The position numbers were made by a program, and so were the translations under genes. From Sphingomonas sanxanigenens DSM 19645 = NX02 (GTDB lineage Bacteria; Pseudomonadota; Alphaproteobacteria; Sphingomonadales; Sphingomonadaceae): 64,000 bases of DNA. Shown in pieces: positions 16,822 through 26,059 of the stretch. Below the pieces are notes generated by a model. It searched no databases. It was not told the origin of the DNA and saw only the letters and a program-made list of their open reading frames with translations. The DNA lies in NCBI RefSeq assembly GCF_000512205.2, contig NZ_CP006644.1, forward strand, positions 1,978,520 to 2,042,519, read 5' to 3'. Each line of letters starts with the position of its first letter. Within the stretch, counting starts at the first letter, position 1.

Positions 16822-17439
16822 ATGCGACCTACGCGCAAGGAAACACAGCGTCAGACCCGGGATCGATTGATCGCAGCGGCGCATGCCTCGATCGTAGAGG
16901 AAGGCGTGGCGGCAATGTCGATCCGCAACATCTGCAGCGCGGCGGGTCATTCGCAGGGCGCGTTCTATTCCAACTTCGCCAGCAAGGATGACCTGCTGGT
17001 CGACATACTGCAGAGCCACATACAGGACGAAGTCACGCTCTTGCGCGATATCGTTGCGCAGTGCGTCGGGGACGATATCGAGGCGACGCTCGAGGTGCTC
17101 GCCGACCGTCTCGCGAAGCTGGCCGAAGAACCTCAATGGTCGTTGCTTTCGATCGAACTGCAACTTCATGCACGACGGAATCCGGCCTTTGCCGAGCGAC
17201 ACCGGGAGGGCAAGGCGGCTTGCTATCGGATGTTCGGTGAGCTCGTGGCCGACCTCGTCAGGCGTTTCTCTCTGCGGCCGGCCTTGCCGGCAGAGCAGAC
17301 CGGCATCGGCCTTTATGCGCTTTGGATGGGGCTGGCCGTCCAGGGTGATGTCGAAGGGGCCATCTCGCGCGACGAGATGCTGGTCGGCTTTTTCCGCGCC
17401 ATGGCGGGGCTCGATGTGCTGGAGCCTGCCAAGCCATGA
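16822..17439 (+). CDS. TetR family regulator heading the fatty-acid operon
   Basis: About 205 residues from the ATG at 16822 (MRPTRKETQRQTRDRL), preceded by GAGGA; an earlier in-frame ATG at 16777 would add a non-conserved tail. The TetR domain includes AAAHASIVEEGVAAMSIRNICSAAGHSQGAFYSNFASKDDLLVDIL. Its stop overlaps the thioesterase start (ATGA), so it is the first gene of the operon it likely regulates, and it may also control the divergent catalase-like operon. Confidence 0.9.
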   Translation: MRPTRKETQRQTRDRLIAAAHASIVEEGVAAMSIRNICSAAGHSQGAFYSNFASKDDLLVDILQSHIQDEVTLLRDIVAQCVGDDIEATLEVLADRLAKLAEEPQWSLLSIELQLHARRNPAFAERHREGKAACYRMFGELVADLVRRFSLRPALPAEQTGIGLYALWMGLAVQGDVEGAISRDEMLVGFFRAMAGLDVLEPAKP

Positions 17440-17933
17440 ACTCGGACGGCCTCAAGCGCCGACGGATCGGTTGCGATGCTGCGGGCGACCCGCTGTCGGG
17501 CAAGATCGACGAACAATGTCGCTTCCACATCAGCTTCCGGGCCGAGGAACACGACATCGACGAACTTGATCATGTCAACAATGCGGTCTGGGTGACGTGG
17601 CTCCAGGATGCCTCGGTGGCGCACTGGTTCGCGGCGGCTCGCCCCGGCGATACCGACACCTATGTCGCGGTGGTCCTCAGGCATGAGGTCGATTATCGCG
17701 GCAATGTCCGGGCGGGAGAGGATGCAACCGCGGTCACCTGGGTTGAGGGACGACCACGCGGGGCGCGCTATTCGCGCCGCGTCGACTTCACCGACAACAA
17801 GGGCACGGTACTCGTGTCGGCCCTTTCCCAATGGGCGCTGATCGAAAAAGCGACTGGCAAGCTGGTCCGGGTGCCTGTTGAAGTCGCGGCGCCGTTTCTG
17901 CGCGATGCCACAGGGCAGGAGAGGAACGCATGA
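17436..17933 (+). CDS. Acyl-CoA thioesterase (4HBT hot-dog fold)
   Basis: 165 residues. The 4-hydroxybenzoyl-CoA thioesterase pattern is clear: RAEEHDIDELDHVNNAVWVTWLQDASVAHW (helix with catalytic Asp region), then VLRHEVDYRGNVRAGEDATAVTWVEG and RRVDFTDNKGTVLVSALSQWALID-like strands. It probably hydrolyses acyl-CoA thioesters. It overlaps both neighbours by 4 bp, so its product is tied to 3-hydroxyacyl-CoA metabolism and oleate hydration. Confidence 0.87.
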   Translation: MNSDGLKRRRIGCDAAGDPLSGKIDEQCRFHISFRAEEHDIDELDHVNNAVWVTWLQDASVAHWFAAARPGDTDTYVAVVLRHEVDYRGNVRAGEDATAVTWVEGRPRGARYSRRVDFTDNKGTVLVSALSQWALIEKATGKLVRVPVEVAAPFLRDATGQERNA

Positions 17934-18790
17934 CCGAAATCAGAAAAGTCGCAGTGCTTGGAACGGGCGTGCTGGGCAGCCAGATCGCATTCCAGTCGGC
18001 CTATACCGGCTTTGAAGTAGTCGCATACGACATCAATGACGAGAGCCTGCAGAAGGCGCGGCTGCGGCTCGCAGCTTTGGTCGAAACCTATCGCAAAGAG
18101 GTGACCGGCGCGGCGGGCCTGCAAGCCGACACAATGGGCAGGATTATACTGACAAGCGATCTGGCTGCAGCCGTTGCGGATGCCGATCTGGTTATCGAAG
18201 CCGTGCCAGAAGTGCTGGCGATCAAGCAGGCGCTTTATGAGAAGCTGGCAAGGTTGGCGCCATCGGACACGATCTTGGCCACCAACAGTTCGACGCTGCT
18301 GCCCAGCGATCTCAAGGATTTCACTGGCCGGCCAGATCGGTTCCTGGCGCTGCACTTCGCCAACAACATCTGGAAATTCAATACGGCCGAGGTGATGGGA
18401 ACGCCCGAGACAGATCCGGCGGTCATCGACACTATTCTCAAATTCGCTTCTGATATCGGCATGGTGCCCATCCCCATACGCAGGGAAAAGGCGGGCTATG
18501 TCCTCAATTCCCTGCTTGTGCCGCTGCTCAACGCCGCGGCCGAGCTCGCCGAAGGCGGTTATGCCAATCCGCATGACGTCGACAAGGTGTGGCGGATCGC
18601 AACGGGTGCGCCGATGGGGCCGTTCCAAATCTACGACATGATAGGACTTAATACGCCCTACAACATTCTTTCCCACAGCGATGAGCATGCCGGGTCGCTC
18701 GCCGCATGGCTGAAGGAAAACTACATCGACAAGGGCAAGCTGGGCATCGCCTCGGGCGAAGGCTTCTACAGCTATAAGCCCGCCGACTGA
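17930..18790 (+). CDS. 3-hydroxyacyl-CoA dehydrogenase family protein
   Basis: 286 residues. The N-terminal Rossmann fold has KVAVLGTGVLGSQIAFQSAYTGFEVVAYD (GxGxxG, about residues 6-34) and the family blocks DADLVIEAVPE and ILATNSSTLLPSDL. The C-terminal dimer domain has EKAGYVLNSLLVPLLNAAAEL. Single-domain members oxidise 3-hydroxyacyl-CoA with NAD+. Placed next to oleate hydratase, it may act on hydroxylated fatty-acyl chains (inference). Confidence 0.88.
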   Translation: MTEIRKVAVLGTGVLGSQIAFQSAYTGFEVVAYDINDESLQKARLRLAALVETYRKEVTGAAGLQADTMGRIILTSDLAAAVADADLVIEAVPEVLAIKQALYEKLARLAPSDTILATNSSTLLPSDLKDFTGRPDRFLALHFANNIWKFNTAEVMGTPETDPAVIDTILKFASDIGMVPIPIRREKAGYVLNSLLVPLLNAAAELAEGGYANPHDVDKVWRIATGAPMGPFQIYDMIGLNTPYNILSHSDEHAGSLAAWLKENYIDKGKLGIASGEGFYSYKPAD

Positions 18791-18819
18791 TCCGACCACA
18801 AGAACAAGAGGAGTTCGCC

Positions 18820-20589
18820 ATGCACTATAGCAGCGGAAACTATGAAGCGTTTGTCCGTCCCCGCAAGCCGGAAGGCGCTGACAGGAAGACGGCTTGGTTC
18901 GTCGGCTCGGGTCTCGCGGGGCTCGCCGGCGCGGCATTCCTCATCCGCGACGGCGGTATAGCCGGTGAGCGTATCACCATCCTCGAAGAGCTGGATATTC
19001 CCGGCGGCGCGCTCGATGGTCTCGATGTGCCGGACAAGGGTTTCGTCATCCGCGGCGGCCGCGAAATGGAAGAGCATTTCGAATGCCTGTGGGACCTGTA
19101 TCGCTCCATCCCCTCGCTGGAAATCGAGGACGCCAGCGTTCTCGATGAGTTCTATCGGCTCAACAAGGACGATCCCAATTTCTCACTTCAGCGCACGACC
19201 CAGAACCAGGGGCAGGACGTTCCAGACAAGCATTTGCTGACGCTGAACGACCGGGCGCAGAAGGACCTGATCTCGATCTTCCTCGCGACCCGCGAGGAAA
19301 TGGAGAACAAGCGGATCAACGAGGTCTTCAGCGAAGATTTTCTCAAGAGCAATTTCTGGCTCTACTGGCGCACCATGTTCGCCTTCGAGGAATGGCATTC
19401 GGCGCTGGAGATGAAGCTCTACATCCACCGCTTCATCCATCACATCGCACATCTGGCGGATTTCTCCTCGCTCAAGTTCAACCGCTACAACCAGTATGAA
19501 TCGATGGTCCTGCCGCTGGTGAAGTGGCTGACGGAACGGGGCGTGAAGTTCCGCTATGGCGTCGAGGTGACGGATGTCGATTTCGATATCCAGGAGGGCC
19601 GCAAGCAGGCGACCCGCATCCACTGGAAGGAGAAGGGCGAGGAAGGCGGGGTCGATCTCGGCCCCGATGACCTCGTTTTCATCACCATCGGGTCGCTGAC
19701 CGAGAATTCCGACAACGGCGACCACCACACGCCGGCGAAGCTGAACGAAGGCCCGGCACCGGCCTGGGACCTGTGGCGGCGCATCGCGGCGAAGGATACG
19801 GCTTTCGGGCGCCCGGATGTGTTCGGCGCCCATATCCCGGAAACAAAATGGGCGTCGGCGTCGATCACGGCCACCGATCCCCGCATTGCGGAGTATGTCG
19901 AAAAGATCACCAAGCGTAACCCGTTCACTGGCAAGATCGTCTCGGCCGGCATTGTCACGGTGAAGGATTCCGCATGGTTGTTGAGCTGGACGGTGCATCG
20001 CCAACCGCATTTCAAGAAACAGCCCAAGGACCAGATGATCGCCTGGTTCTATGCGCTCTTCGTGGACAAGCCCGGTGACTATGTGAAGAAGCCGATGCAG
20101 GAGTGCACTGGCGAGGAGATCACGCAGGAGTGGCTCTATCACCTCGGGGTGCCTGTCGAGGACATCCCGGAACTCGCCGCGAAGGGCGCCAGCACCGTGC
20201 CGACGATGATGCCGTACATCACCGCTTTCTTCATGCCGCGCCAGGCCGGCGACCGGCCAGACGTCGTGCCGGAAGGTGCGGTCAATTTCGCCTTCATCGG
20301 CCAGTTTGCGGAGTCGAAGCAGCGTGACTGCATCTTCACGACCGAATATTCGGTCCGGACACCAATGGAGGCCGTCTACACTCTCATGGATGTCGAGCGC
20401 GGGGTACCCGAAGTGTTCAATTCGACCTACGATATCCGCACGCTGCTTGCCGCCGTCACACCGCTTCGTGATGGAAAGGGGATCGACGTGCCGGGACCGG
20501 CCTTCCTGCGCAAGCTGCTGATGAAGAAGCTGGAAGGCACCGAGATCGCGAAACTGCTCGAGGAGTACGACCTGATCTCGAAAGAGTGA
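18820..20589 (+). CDS. ohyA: Oleate hydratase (myosin-cross-reactive antigen family)
   Basis: 589 residues, the usual length for FAD-dependent oleate hydratases. Near the N-terminus is the dinucleotide site TAWFVGSGLAGLAGAAFLIRDGG; conserved family blocks follow (GFVIRGGREMEEHFECLWDLYRSIPSLE, YWRTMFAFEEWHSALEMKLYIHRFIHH, PTMMPYITAFFMPRQAGDRPDVVPEG, VFNSTYDIRTLLAA). It adds water to the cis-9 double bond of unsaturated fatty acids to give 10-hydroxy fatty acids, detoxifying them at the membrane. It is the last clear gene of the TetR-thioesterase-dehydrogenase operon, 29 bp after the dehydrogenase. Confidence 0.95.
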   Translation: MHYSSGNYEAFVRPRKPEGADRKTAWFVGSGLAGLAGAAFLIRDGGIAGERITILEELDIPGGALDGLDVPDKGFVIRGGREMEEHFECLWDLYRSIPSLEIEDASVLDEFYRLNKDDPNFSLQRTTQNQGQDVPDKHLLTLNDRAQKDLISIFLATREEMENKRINEVFSEDFLKSNFWLYWRTMFAFEEWHSALEMKLYIHRFIHHIAHLADFSSLKFNRYNQYESMVLPLVKWLTERGVKFRYGVEVTDVDFDIQEGRKQATRIHWKEKGEEGGVDLGPDDLVFITIGSLTENSDNGDHHTPAKLNEGPAPAWDLWRRIAAKDTAFGRPDVFGAHIPETKWASASITATDPRIAEYVEKITKRNPFTGKIVSAGIVTVKDSAWLLSWTVHRQPHFKKQPKDQMIAWFYALFVDKPGDYVKKPMQECTGEEITQEWLYHLGVPVEDIPELAAKGASTVPTMMPYITAFFMPRQAGDRPDVVPEGAVNFAFIGQFAESKQRDCIFTTEYSVRTPMEAVYTLMDVERGVPEVFNSTYDIRTLLAAVTPLRDGKGIDVPGPAFLRKLLMKKLEGTEIAKLLEEYDLISKE

Positions 20590-20623
20590 GCGGTGGATCC
20601 GCAGGCGCAGTGGAAGGTGAAGG

Positions 20624-22651
20624 ATGGCCAACGATGACCCAGAGAGCGAGCCAGCGACTGAAGGCGGGCAGGGCCATGCTCTCCATGGCAATGAAGGGCG
20701 GGATGATGATACGGCCTCCCGCTCTACCACGCTCGATCCGGTGTGCGGAATGGTGGTCGATCCCGCTACCGCGGCCCATGAAGCGGAGTATGAGGGCGAG
20801 CGCTATGTCTTTTGCTCGGCGGGATGCAAGGCCAAGTTCGTGGCCGATCCACAGCGCTATCCCGCTTCGGCGGGGCGTGACGGCCAGAGCGAGGGCATTC
20901 CCTCGCAGGACGATGGTTCCCACCATGACCACGCCCATTCGCATGGGGGCCACGAGCACCACCATCTGACAGCGTCGGCGCCAAAAGGAGTTATATGGAC
21001 CTGTCCGATGCACCCGGAAATCCGGCGGGATGCGCCAGGCAGTTGTCCGATCTGCGGCATGGCTCTGGAACCGCTGGTCGCGGCGGCGGATTCAGGACCA
21101 GGTCCTGAACTTGCCGACATGACACGGCGGTTCTGGATCGGTCTGGTGCTGGCGCTTCCGGTTTTCCTGCTCGAGATGGGTGGTCACCTGATTCCGGCAC
21201 TGCATCACCTGGTCCCGATGCGCCTGTCGATCTGGGTTCAGTTCGCGCTGGCAACGCCGGTGGTCCTGTGGGCTGGGTGGCCATTCCTCGTGCGTGGCTG
21301 GGCCTCGCTTGTGAACCGCAGCCTTAACATGTTCACGCTGATCGCGATGGGAACGGGCGTCGCCTGGAGCTACAGTGTCGTCGCCGCGATTGCCCCGCAG
21401 ATATTTCCCTTGGCTTTCCATGCAGCCGACGGCACCGTCCCGGTCTACTTTGAGGCTGCCGCCGTGATCACGGTGTTGGTGTTGCTCGGACAGGTGATGG
21501 AACTGCGCGCGCGGGAGCAGACCTCCGGCGCAATTCGGGCCTTGCTCAGGCTCGCTCCCAAAACCGCCCGACGGATCGGGCGGGACGGCGTGGAAGAGGA
21601 TGTGGAAGTTGAAGCCGTCGTCATCGGCGACAGGCTCAGGATACGGCCCGGTGAAACCGTGCCGGTTGACGGTGTCGTGGAGGAAGGTCGCTCGTCGATC
21701 GATGAATCGATGGTGACCGGGGAATCCATGCCGGTGACGCGCGTAGTCGGCGAAGCGGTCGTAGGAGGTACGCTGAACCAGACCGGCGCGCTCGTTATCC
21801 GTGCCGACAAGGTCGGTCACGACACCATGCTGGCCCGGATCGTCCAGATGGTCGCCGATGCGCAGCGTTCACGAGCGCCTATTCAGCGCATGGCCGACAA
21901 AGTCTCCGGATGGTTCGTGCCCGTTGTCATTGCCATCGCGCTGCTGGCGTTCGCGGCATGGGGCATTTGGGGCCCCGAGCCTCGCTTGGCAGACGGCCTT
22001 ATCGCCGCCGTTTCCGTGCTGATCATCGCTTGCCCCTGTGCTCTTGGACTCGCGACGCCAATGTCGATCATGGTGGGCATCGGTAAGGGCGCGGCCAGCG
22101 GCGTCCTGATCAAGAATGCCGAGGCCCTGGAGCGGATGGAGAAGGTTGATACGCTGGTGGTCGACAAGACCGGCACACTGACCGAAGGCAAACCGGCCGT
22201 GACCCGGGTTGTTGCCGTTTCTGGTCTTAACGAGGAAACGGTCCTTCGCTTGGCCGCAGGCGTGGAAAAGGCATCAGAGCACCCGCTCGCACGGGCAATC
22301 GTCGCCGCCGCCGAGCACCGCAAGGTCGCGATCCCCGATGTCGTCGACTTTGCTTCCCCGACCGGCAAGGGCGCGTTTGGCATTGTCGAGGGACAGAGCG
22401 TCGTCCTTGGCAGCGCGGCTTTCCTCGCGGAGCATGGTATCGACACGGGTCCTCTCGCGAAGGAGGCAGACGCATTGCGCCGCGACGGCGCTACCGCCAT
22501 CTATATCGGGATCGGCAACTCGCTCGGCGGGATCTTCGCCATCGCCGATCCGATCAAGGAGACGACGCCGGAGGCCCTGAAGGCGTTGCATGTCGAAGGC
22601 ATCCGCATCGTCATGCTGACCGGGGACAATCGCACCACGGCGATTTCATGA
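20624..22651 (+). pseudogene. copA: Copper-type P1B ATPase, truncated after the TGD motif
   Basis: 675 residues in frame. Domains in order: YHS metal domain ([11 protein letters not shown] to KFVADPQRY, about 36-84), His-rich linker, zinc-ribbon metal-binding domain ([26 protein letters not shown]), transmembrane helices from about 170, actuator TGES, the CPC ion site ([11 protein letters not shown]), phosphorylation motif DKTGTLTEG and SEHPLA. The frame stops directly after [10 protein letters not shown]; the GDGxNDxP hinge and last two helices (roughly 120-150 residues) are missing, so it should be inactive. The 260 bases after the break hold no recognisable gene, indicating a rearrangement near 22645. 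Confidence 0.88.
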
Positions 22652-22915
22652 GCCTTTGTGAACGCATTCCTGCTGCTCTTTGTATCACGCAGAATGCGGT
22701 CAGCGCATCTACGCTAAGCGACTGGGGAACACGAGCACGACGTACGCAAATGAGGGACCGATCTTCCATCGCCATGCAGCCGCGGCAATGTGGAAGAAAA
22801 TAGCGGAGCTGGTCGAACCGGCACCCATAGCGGAAGCTGGGTGTGGAATTGTGGCTGTATATCACGAGGTTGGAGTAATCATGTGGGGCCGGGGTTGTAT
22901 CCACTCCGGGTATCC

Positions 22916-23479
22916 ATGACGGACAGTGAAGCGGCGCGTGAGCCTGTGTTGCCAATGGCTTCGGCCAATGATGTCGGGTCTTTGGCCCTACTGCATGCGG
23001 CATTCCTCAACGATTACGAATTGTTGAGAACACGTTTGGCCACATACACTGGCTCGCCCGAGCAAGCCGCTGACATCCTTCATGACGTCTATCTCAAGCT
23101 GAGGTCTAATCCGCAGATTACCGAAGTTCGTGAGCCGCGCGCCTACCTGTATCGAATGGCGCTCAACCTGGCCAAAAACCAACGGCGAAATGGAAGGCGC
23201 TTTGTTTCGGCCGACGAAGAGGCCCTTGCGGTCATTCCTGATGATGCCCCAGATCCGGAACGGGCTGCACTTGCTGCCGACGAGATGAGGCGGGCAATCG
23301 CACATCTCCATCAGGTGCCAGCCAGGCAGCGCGATATTTTTCTAGCCCGATGGCGGGATGAAAAAAGCCAAATCGAAATTGCGCTCAAATTCGGCATTCA
23401 CAAGCGCACCGTCCAAAAAGAGCTGGAACGCGCCGAACGGTACCTTTGCAAAAAACTTGGCCTGCCCAAACTGCGCTGA
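22916..23479 (+). CDS. ECF-type RNA polymerase sigma factor (FecI-like)
   Basis: 187 residues from the ATG at 22916; an upstream in-frame extension looks non-coding. Sigma region 2 is LRTRLATYTGSPEQAADILHDVYLKLRSN...REPRAYLYRMALNLAKNQRR. Region 4 is AIAHLHQVPARQRDIFLARWRDEKSQIEIALKFGIHKRTVQKELERAERYL. FecI-type factors usually work with a FecR sensor and a TonB-dependent receptor next door; neither is present here, so this one is orphaned. Confidence 0.87.
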   Translation: MTDSEAAREPVLPMASANDVGSLALLHAAFLNDYELLRTRLATYTGSPEQAADILHDVYLKLRSNPQITEVREPRAYLYRMALNLAKNQRRNGRRFVSADEEALAVIPDDAPDPERAALAADEMRRAIAHLHQVPARQRDIFLARWRDEKSQIEIALKFGIHKRTVQKELERAERYLCKKLGLPKLR

Positions 23480-23703
23480 GCGCAATTCCCCAATGCGCGG
23501 TACGGTCTAAAAGGCAAAAATGCAGGACTAGAAAAAACACGACCGCCTTTGGCGCCTTCGGTGTGTCCTACCTTTGGGACATTGCGGACCGCTTCCCTAT
23601 GGCGAGCGAGCATAAGCTCGTGTCTCCGGTCAGGTGGCGGTCGAGGAGGCATCGCGCCGAGGTTCCAGGTGCACGAGACTGCCTCACACCCAGGGGAGTC
23701 GCT

Positions 23704-24198
23704 ATGGCGACACGAAACGTGAGTGCCGTCACGACGGGAAACGACAGCGAATCGCCAATGCGGGCGGCAACCGATATAGCGGCGCGAGCACGAGAGCGCG
23801 CAGTCGGCCGGCAGGTGCTAGGGTATGCCGGGCCAACGTTGGCTCCATGGCAGGCCAAGCTGGCGGTGACCATCATGGGAAGCGATCCCAGCGTTACCAT
23901 ATCGATCTCGGAGATCGCTTATCTCTGCCGGCTTTCCGTCAGCCATTTTGTGCGGGCGTTTTCAAACACGATGGGCATTACGCCCTATGCCTGGTTTATG
24001 CGGCAAAGGATTGTTTTTGCGCAGCAAATTCTCGTGCAATCCGGGGCGCCCCTCGCACAGATCGCGCTCGAATGTGGATTTTCTGATCAGGCGCATTTTA
24101 CCAAGGCATTTGTCAAGGCAACAGGAATGACACCGGCTAAGTGGCGGCGAGGCACGATTGGTACGTTCGCAACAACTCCAGACCATGCAGGGGGATGA
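23704..24198 (+). CDS. AraC-family helix-turn-helix regulator (single domain)
   Basis: 164 residues from the ATG at 23704. The C-terminal AraC domain with two HTH motifs is complete: ISISEIAYLCRLSVSHFVRAFSNTMGITPYAWFMRQRIVFAQQIL, then APLAQIALECGFSDQAHFTKAFVKATGMTPAKWRR. The N-terminal 60 residues are short and lack a ligand domain, as in small MarA/SoxS-like regulators. It follows the sigma factor by 224 bp. The target is not evident. Confidence 0.87.
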   Translation: MATRNVSAVTTGNDSESPMRAATDIAARARERAVGRQVLGYAGPTLAPWQAKLAVTIMGSDPSVTISISEIAYLCRLSVSHFVRAFSNTMGITPYAWFMRQRIVFAQQILVQSGAPLAQIALECGFSDQAHFTKAFVKATGMTPAKWRRGTIGTFATTPDHAGG

Positions 24199-24226
24199 GG
24201 AACCGGACAACCTTGGGAGAGGCGCG

Positions 24227-24598
24227 TCAGCGCGCAACATCCCTCTCTTTTGCTCGCCGATGCGCCGTTTTCAGTAGTGCCTTGTCGTGTACAGGTCGGT
24301 TCCAGCGGGCTGCCGCTGGCAAGGAAATCAGCTCCTCCATGTGGCTGACAAATGTGTAGACCTTGTTGACGACTTCAATCATCAGATCCTTCATTTCCTT
24401 GTCGGAAATCCTTGAGACCTCGTTCCAGGGAATCTCTCCGAAAGGTGTCACTACTTTCACATCGCTGTAATCGCCGCAGTGCGTGTCGGGCACTTTCCCG
24501 GCGTGAAGATTTTCCAGCTGCGTGTTGCGGACGCATTGTTCGACAAGAACAAGGGCGATTCGTCTTGCTGCCGCATCAGGTATGGCGTCAACGCTCAT
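24227..24598 (-). CDS. Unknown small protein
   Basis: 123 residues, no membrane segment. Sequence features: VKVVTPFGEIPWNEVSRISDKEMKDLMIEVVNKVYTFVSHMEEL, a probable helical region, and a basic C-terminal tail (KTAHRRAKERD). It is codirectional with the defence-like genes to its right and may belong to that island. Not recognised. Confidence 0.55.
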   Translation of the reverse strand: MSVDAIPDAAARRIALVLVEQCVRNTQLENLHAGKVPDTHCGDYSDVKVVTPFGEIPWNEVSRISDKEMKDLMIEVVNKVYTFVSHMEELISLPAAARWNRPVHDKALLKTAHRRAKERDVAR

Positions 24599-24693
24599 TG
24601 CGACCTCCTCGTGACGACGTTCAACGGTTCACGTTATGGACATGACTGGTTGCGCCTCTTTCCGTTTGCGGCGGTCGAAGGCCTTCCCGAAGT

Positions 24694-26034
24694 TCAGCCA
24701 GTTGCCGACATGAAATCTTCTTCTGGCCAGTCCCGCTCTATTCGACCATGATTTTTGAGCAGCGTGTTCACGACCATTGGCGATACATGGAAATGCTCAG
24801 CCACGTCTTGTTGATTTTCCTCGGAATAATCTCCGCGCAGCATCTCCTCGACGGAGTCGAAGGGAGCCAAGAACTCGGCGGCAAACGATCGTTGAGCCTT
24901 CTGCCGATAGGTGTAGGCGTGGGTCGCGGGATGCAAGGCGCCCTGATGGTTCATCAGCCGGTCGCCGAGTACACGCGCAAGAGCGAAGCGTCGGCCGACC
25001 TCCCGTTTTCCGGGAAGTACAATAAGCGACCTGTCGCCAACGTCATCGTCGAGAGCATAGGGTAGCGCTGCCGGTCCACGAGGCTGCTCGGTCAAAGCGT
25101 CAGGACTTGTGCCGGAAAGTGTCGCTAGCAGGTGATCATCAATGACATGATCTCCGAGCCGTTCCTGTTGACGGAGAGCGTAGGCGACATCGGTCCCGAG
25201 CTTCCAGGCCGGCATTGCGGAGTCCCTGACGACGCGATGCTGGGCGTCGAGCGCAACCATGTCCCGGGCGCAAGCGTGATAGCCGACGGCCTGAGCGATC
25301 GCTTCAAGCCCGCGCGCGGTAAGCAGGTTCTCGTTCTCGTGCTGCATCCGTGCGCGCTCTGCAGCGACTTCCAGGACCGCAGCTTCCCCCAGCCGATCGG
25401 CATCGCCGATCAACCCCTCTACAGCGTCGTCGTCGATGGCGTCTGGATCGCGTCCCATAAGGGCTTCCAGGCGCCGCCGCTTGGCGATTTCGGGATCGGC
25501 GCGCTCCGCGATGACGTCCCGCCAGAGCCGGTCGAGATTGGTCTCGCCAACCCCTTGCTCGCGAAGGCGGCCGATGACTCTCGGAAGAAACTCGTCGAGG
25601 GCGGCCTCGAAAAGCGTCGAAGGGACGATCGTCGGGAATGAGCCCACATATCGGAATGGCTTGGCATCCGGCTCCGCAGACGCATTGGAGATCAGCATGG
25701 TACGCACGCCGTCCGACCAGATTTCGATGTTCGGCCAGAGATAGCCTTCGCCGATCGAGTTCATTCTGTGAGCAAGCGACCAGTCCGGCGACGCCGAGCG
25801 GGGTTCCCAGCGCAGGCGCCACCAGTTCCATGCGAGCCATTCGGCGACATGATAGCCAGAGACCAGCGGTCCCTGCCGGAAGCCGTTTAGAAATGAGTCG
25901 AAACCCTCGGTCAGCGACTGGCGGGCCGTGCGCACGGTGAACAGGCCAAAGGCGGCGCGCTCTTCGGGGCTGCCTTCGTCGAGGCGCTCAGGCGCAAGTC
26001 CAAATTCCAGTCCTATCGGCACCGCCGCTTCCAT
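24694..26034 (-). CDS. ImmA/IrrE-like protein with degenerate metal site
   Basis: About 446 residues from ATG 26034; the true N-terminus is uncertain. The C-terminal region (GRRFALARVLGDRLM ... KAQRSFAAEFLAPFDSVEEMLRGDYSEENQQDVAEHFHVSPMVVNTLLKNHGRI) matches the ImmA/IrrE peptidase layout, where FAAEFLAP and a second helix-turn-helix-like tail follow an HExxH helix. Here that helix reads ARVLGD, so both histidines and the glutamate are replaced. It lies 25 bp after the nucleotidyltransferase-HEPN gene. An ATG overlapping the nucleotidyltransferase stop opens a different frame of only 16 codons, so a frameshift at the N-terminus is possible. Confidence 0.65.
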   Translation of the reverse strand: MEAAVPIGLEFGLAPERLDEGSPEERAAFGLFTVRTARQSLTEGFDSFLNGFRQGPLVSGYHVAEWLAWNWWRLRWEPRSASPDWSLAHRMNSIGEGYLWPNIEIWSDGVRTMLISNASAEPDAKPFRYVGSFPTIVPSTLFEAALDEFLPRVIGRLREQGVGETNLDRLWRDVIAERADPEIAKRRRLEALMGRDPDAIDDDAVEGLIGDADRLGEAAVLEVAAERARMQHENENLLTARGLEAIAQAVGYHACARDMVALDAQHRVVRDSAMPAWKLGTDVAYALRQQERLGDHVIDDHLLATLSGTSPDALTEQPRGPAALPYALDDDVGDRSLIVLPGKREVGRRFALARVLGDRLMNHQGALHPATHAYTYRQKAQRSFAAEFLAPFDSVEEMLRGDYSEENQQDVAEHFHVSPMVVNTLLKNHGRIERDWPEEDFMSATG

Positions 26035-26059
26035 TCCTTTAAGATGTAAGCGCGGATGC

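Noticed and set aside
22611-23003. Minus-strand frame beyond the truncated copper ATPase
   Set aside because: It runs opposite the sigma factor start and the ATPase end, and no part of it looks like a conserved protein.
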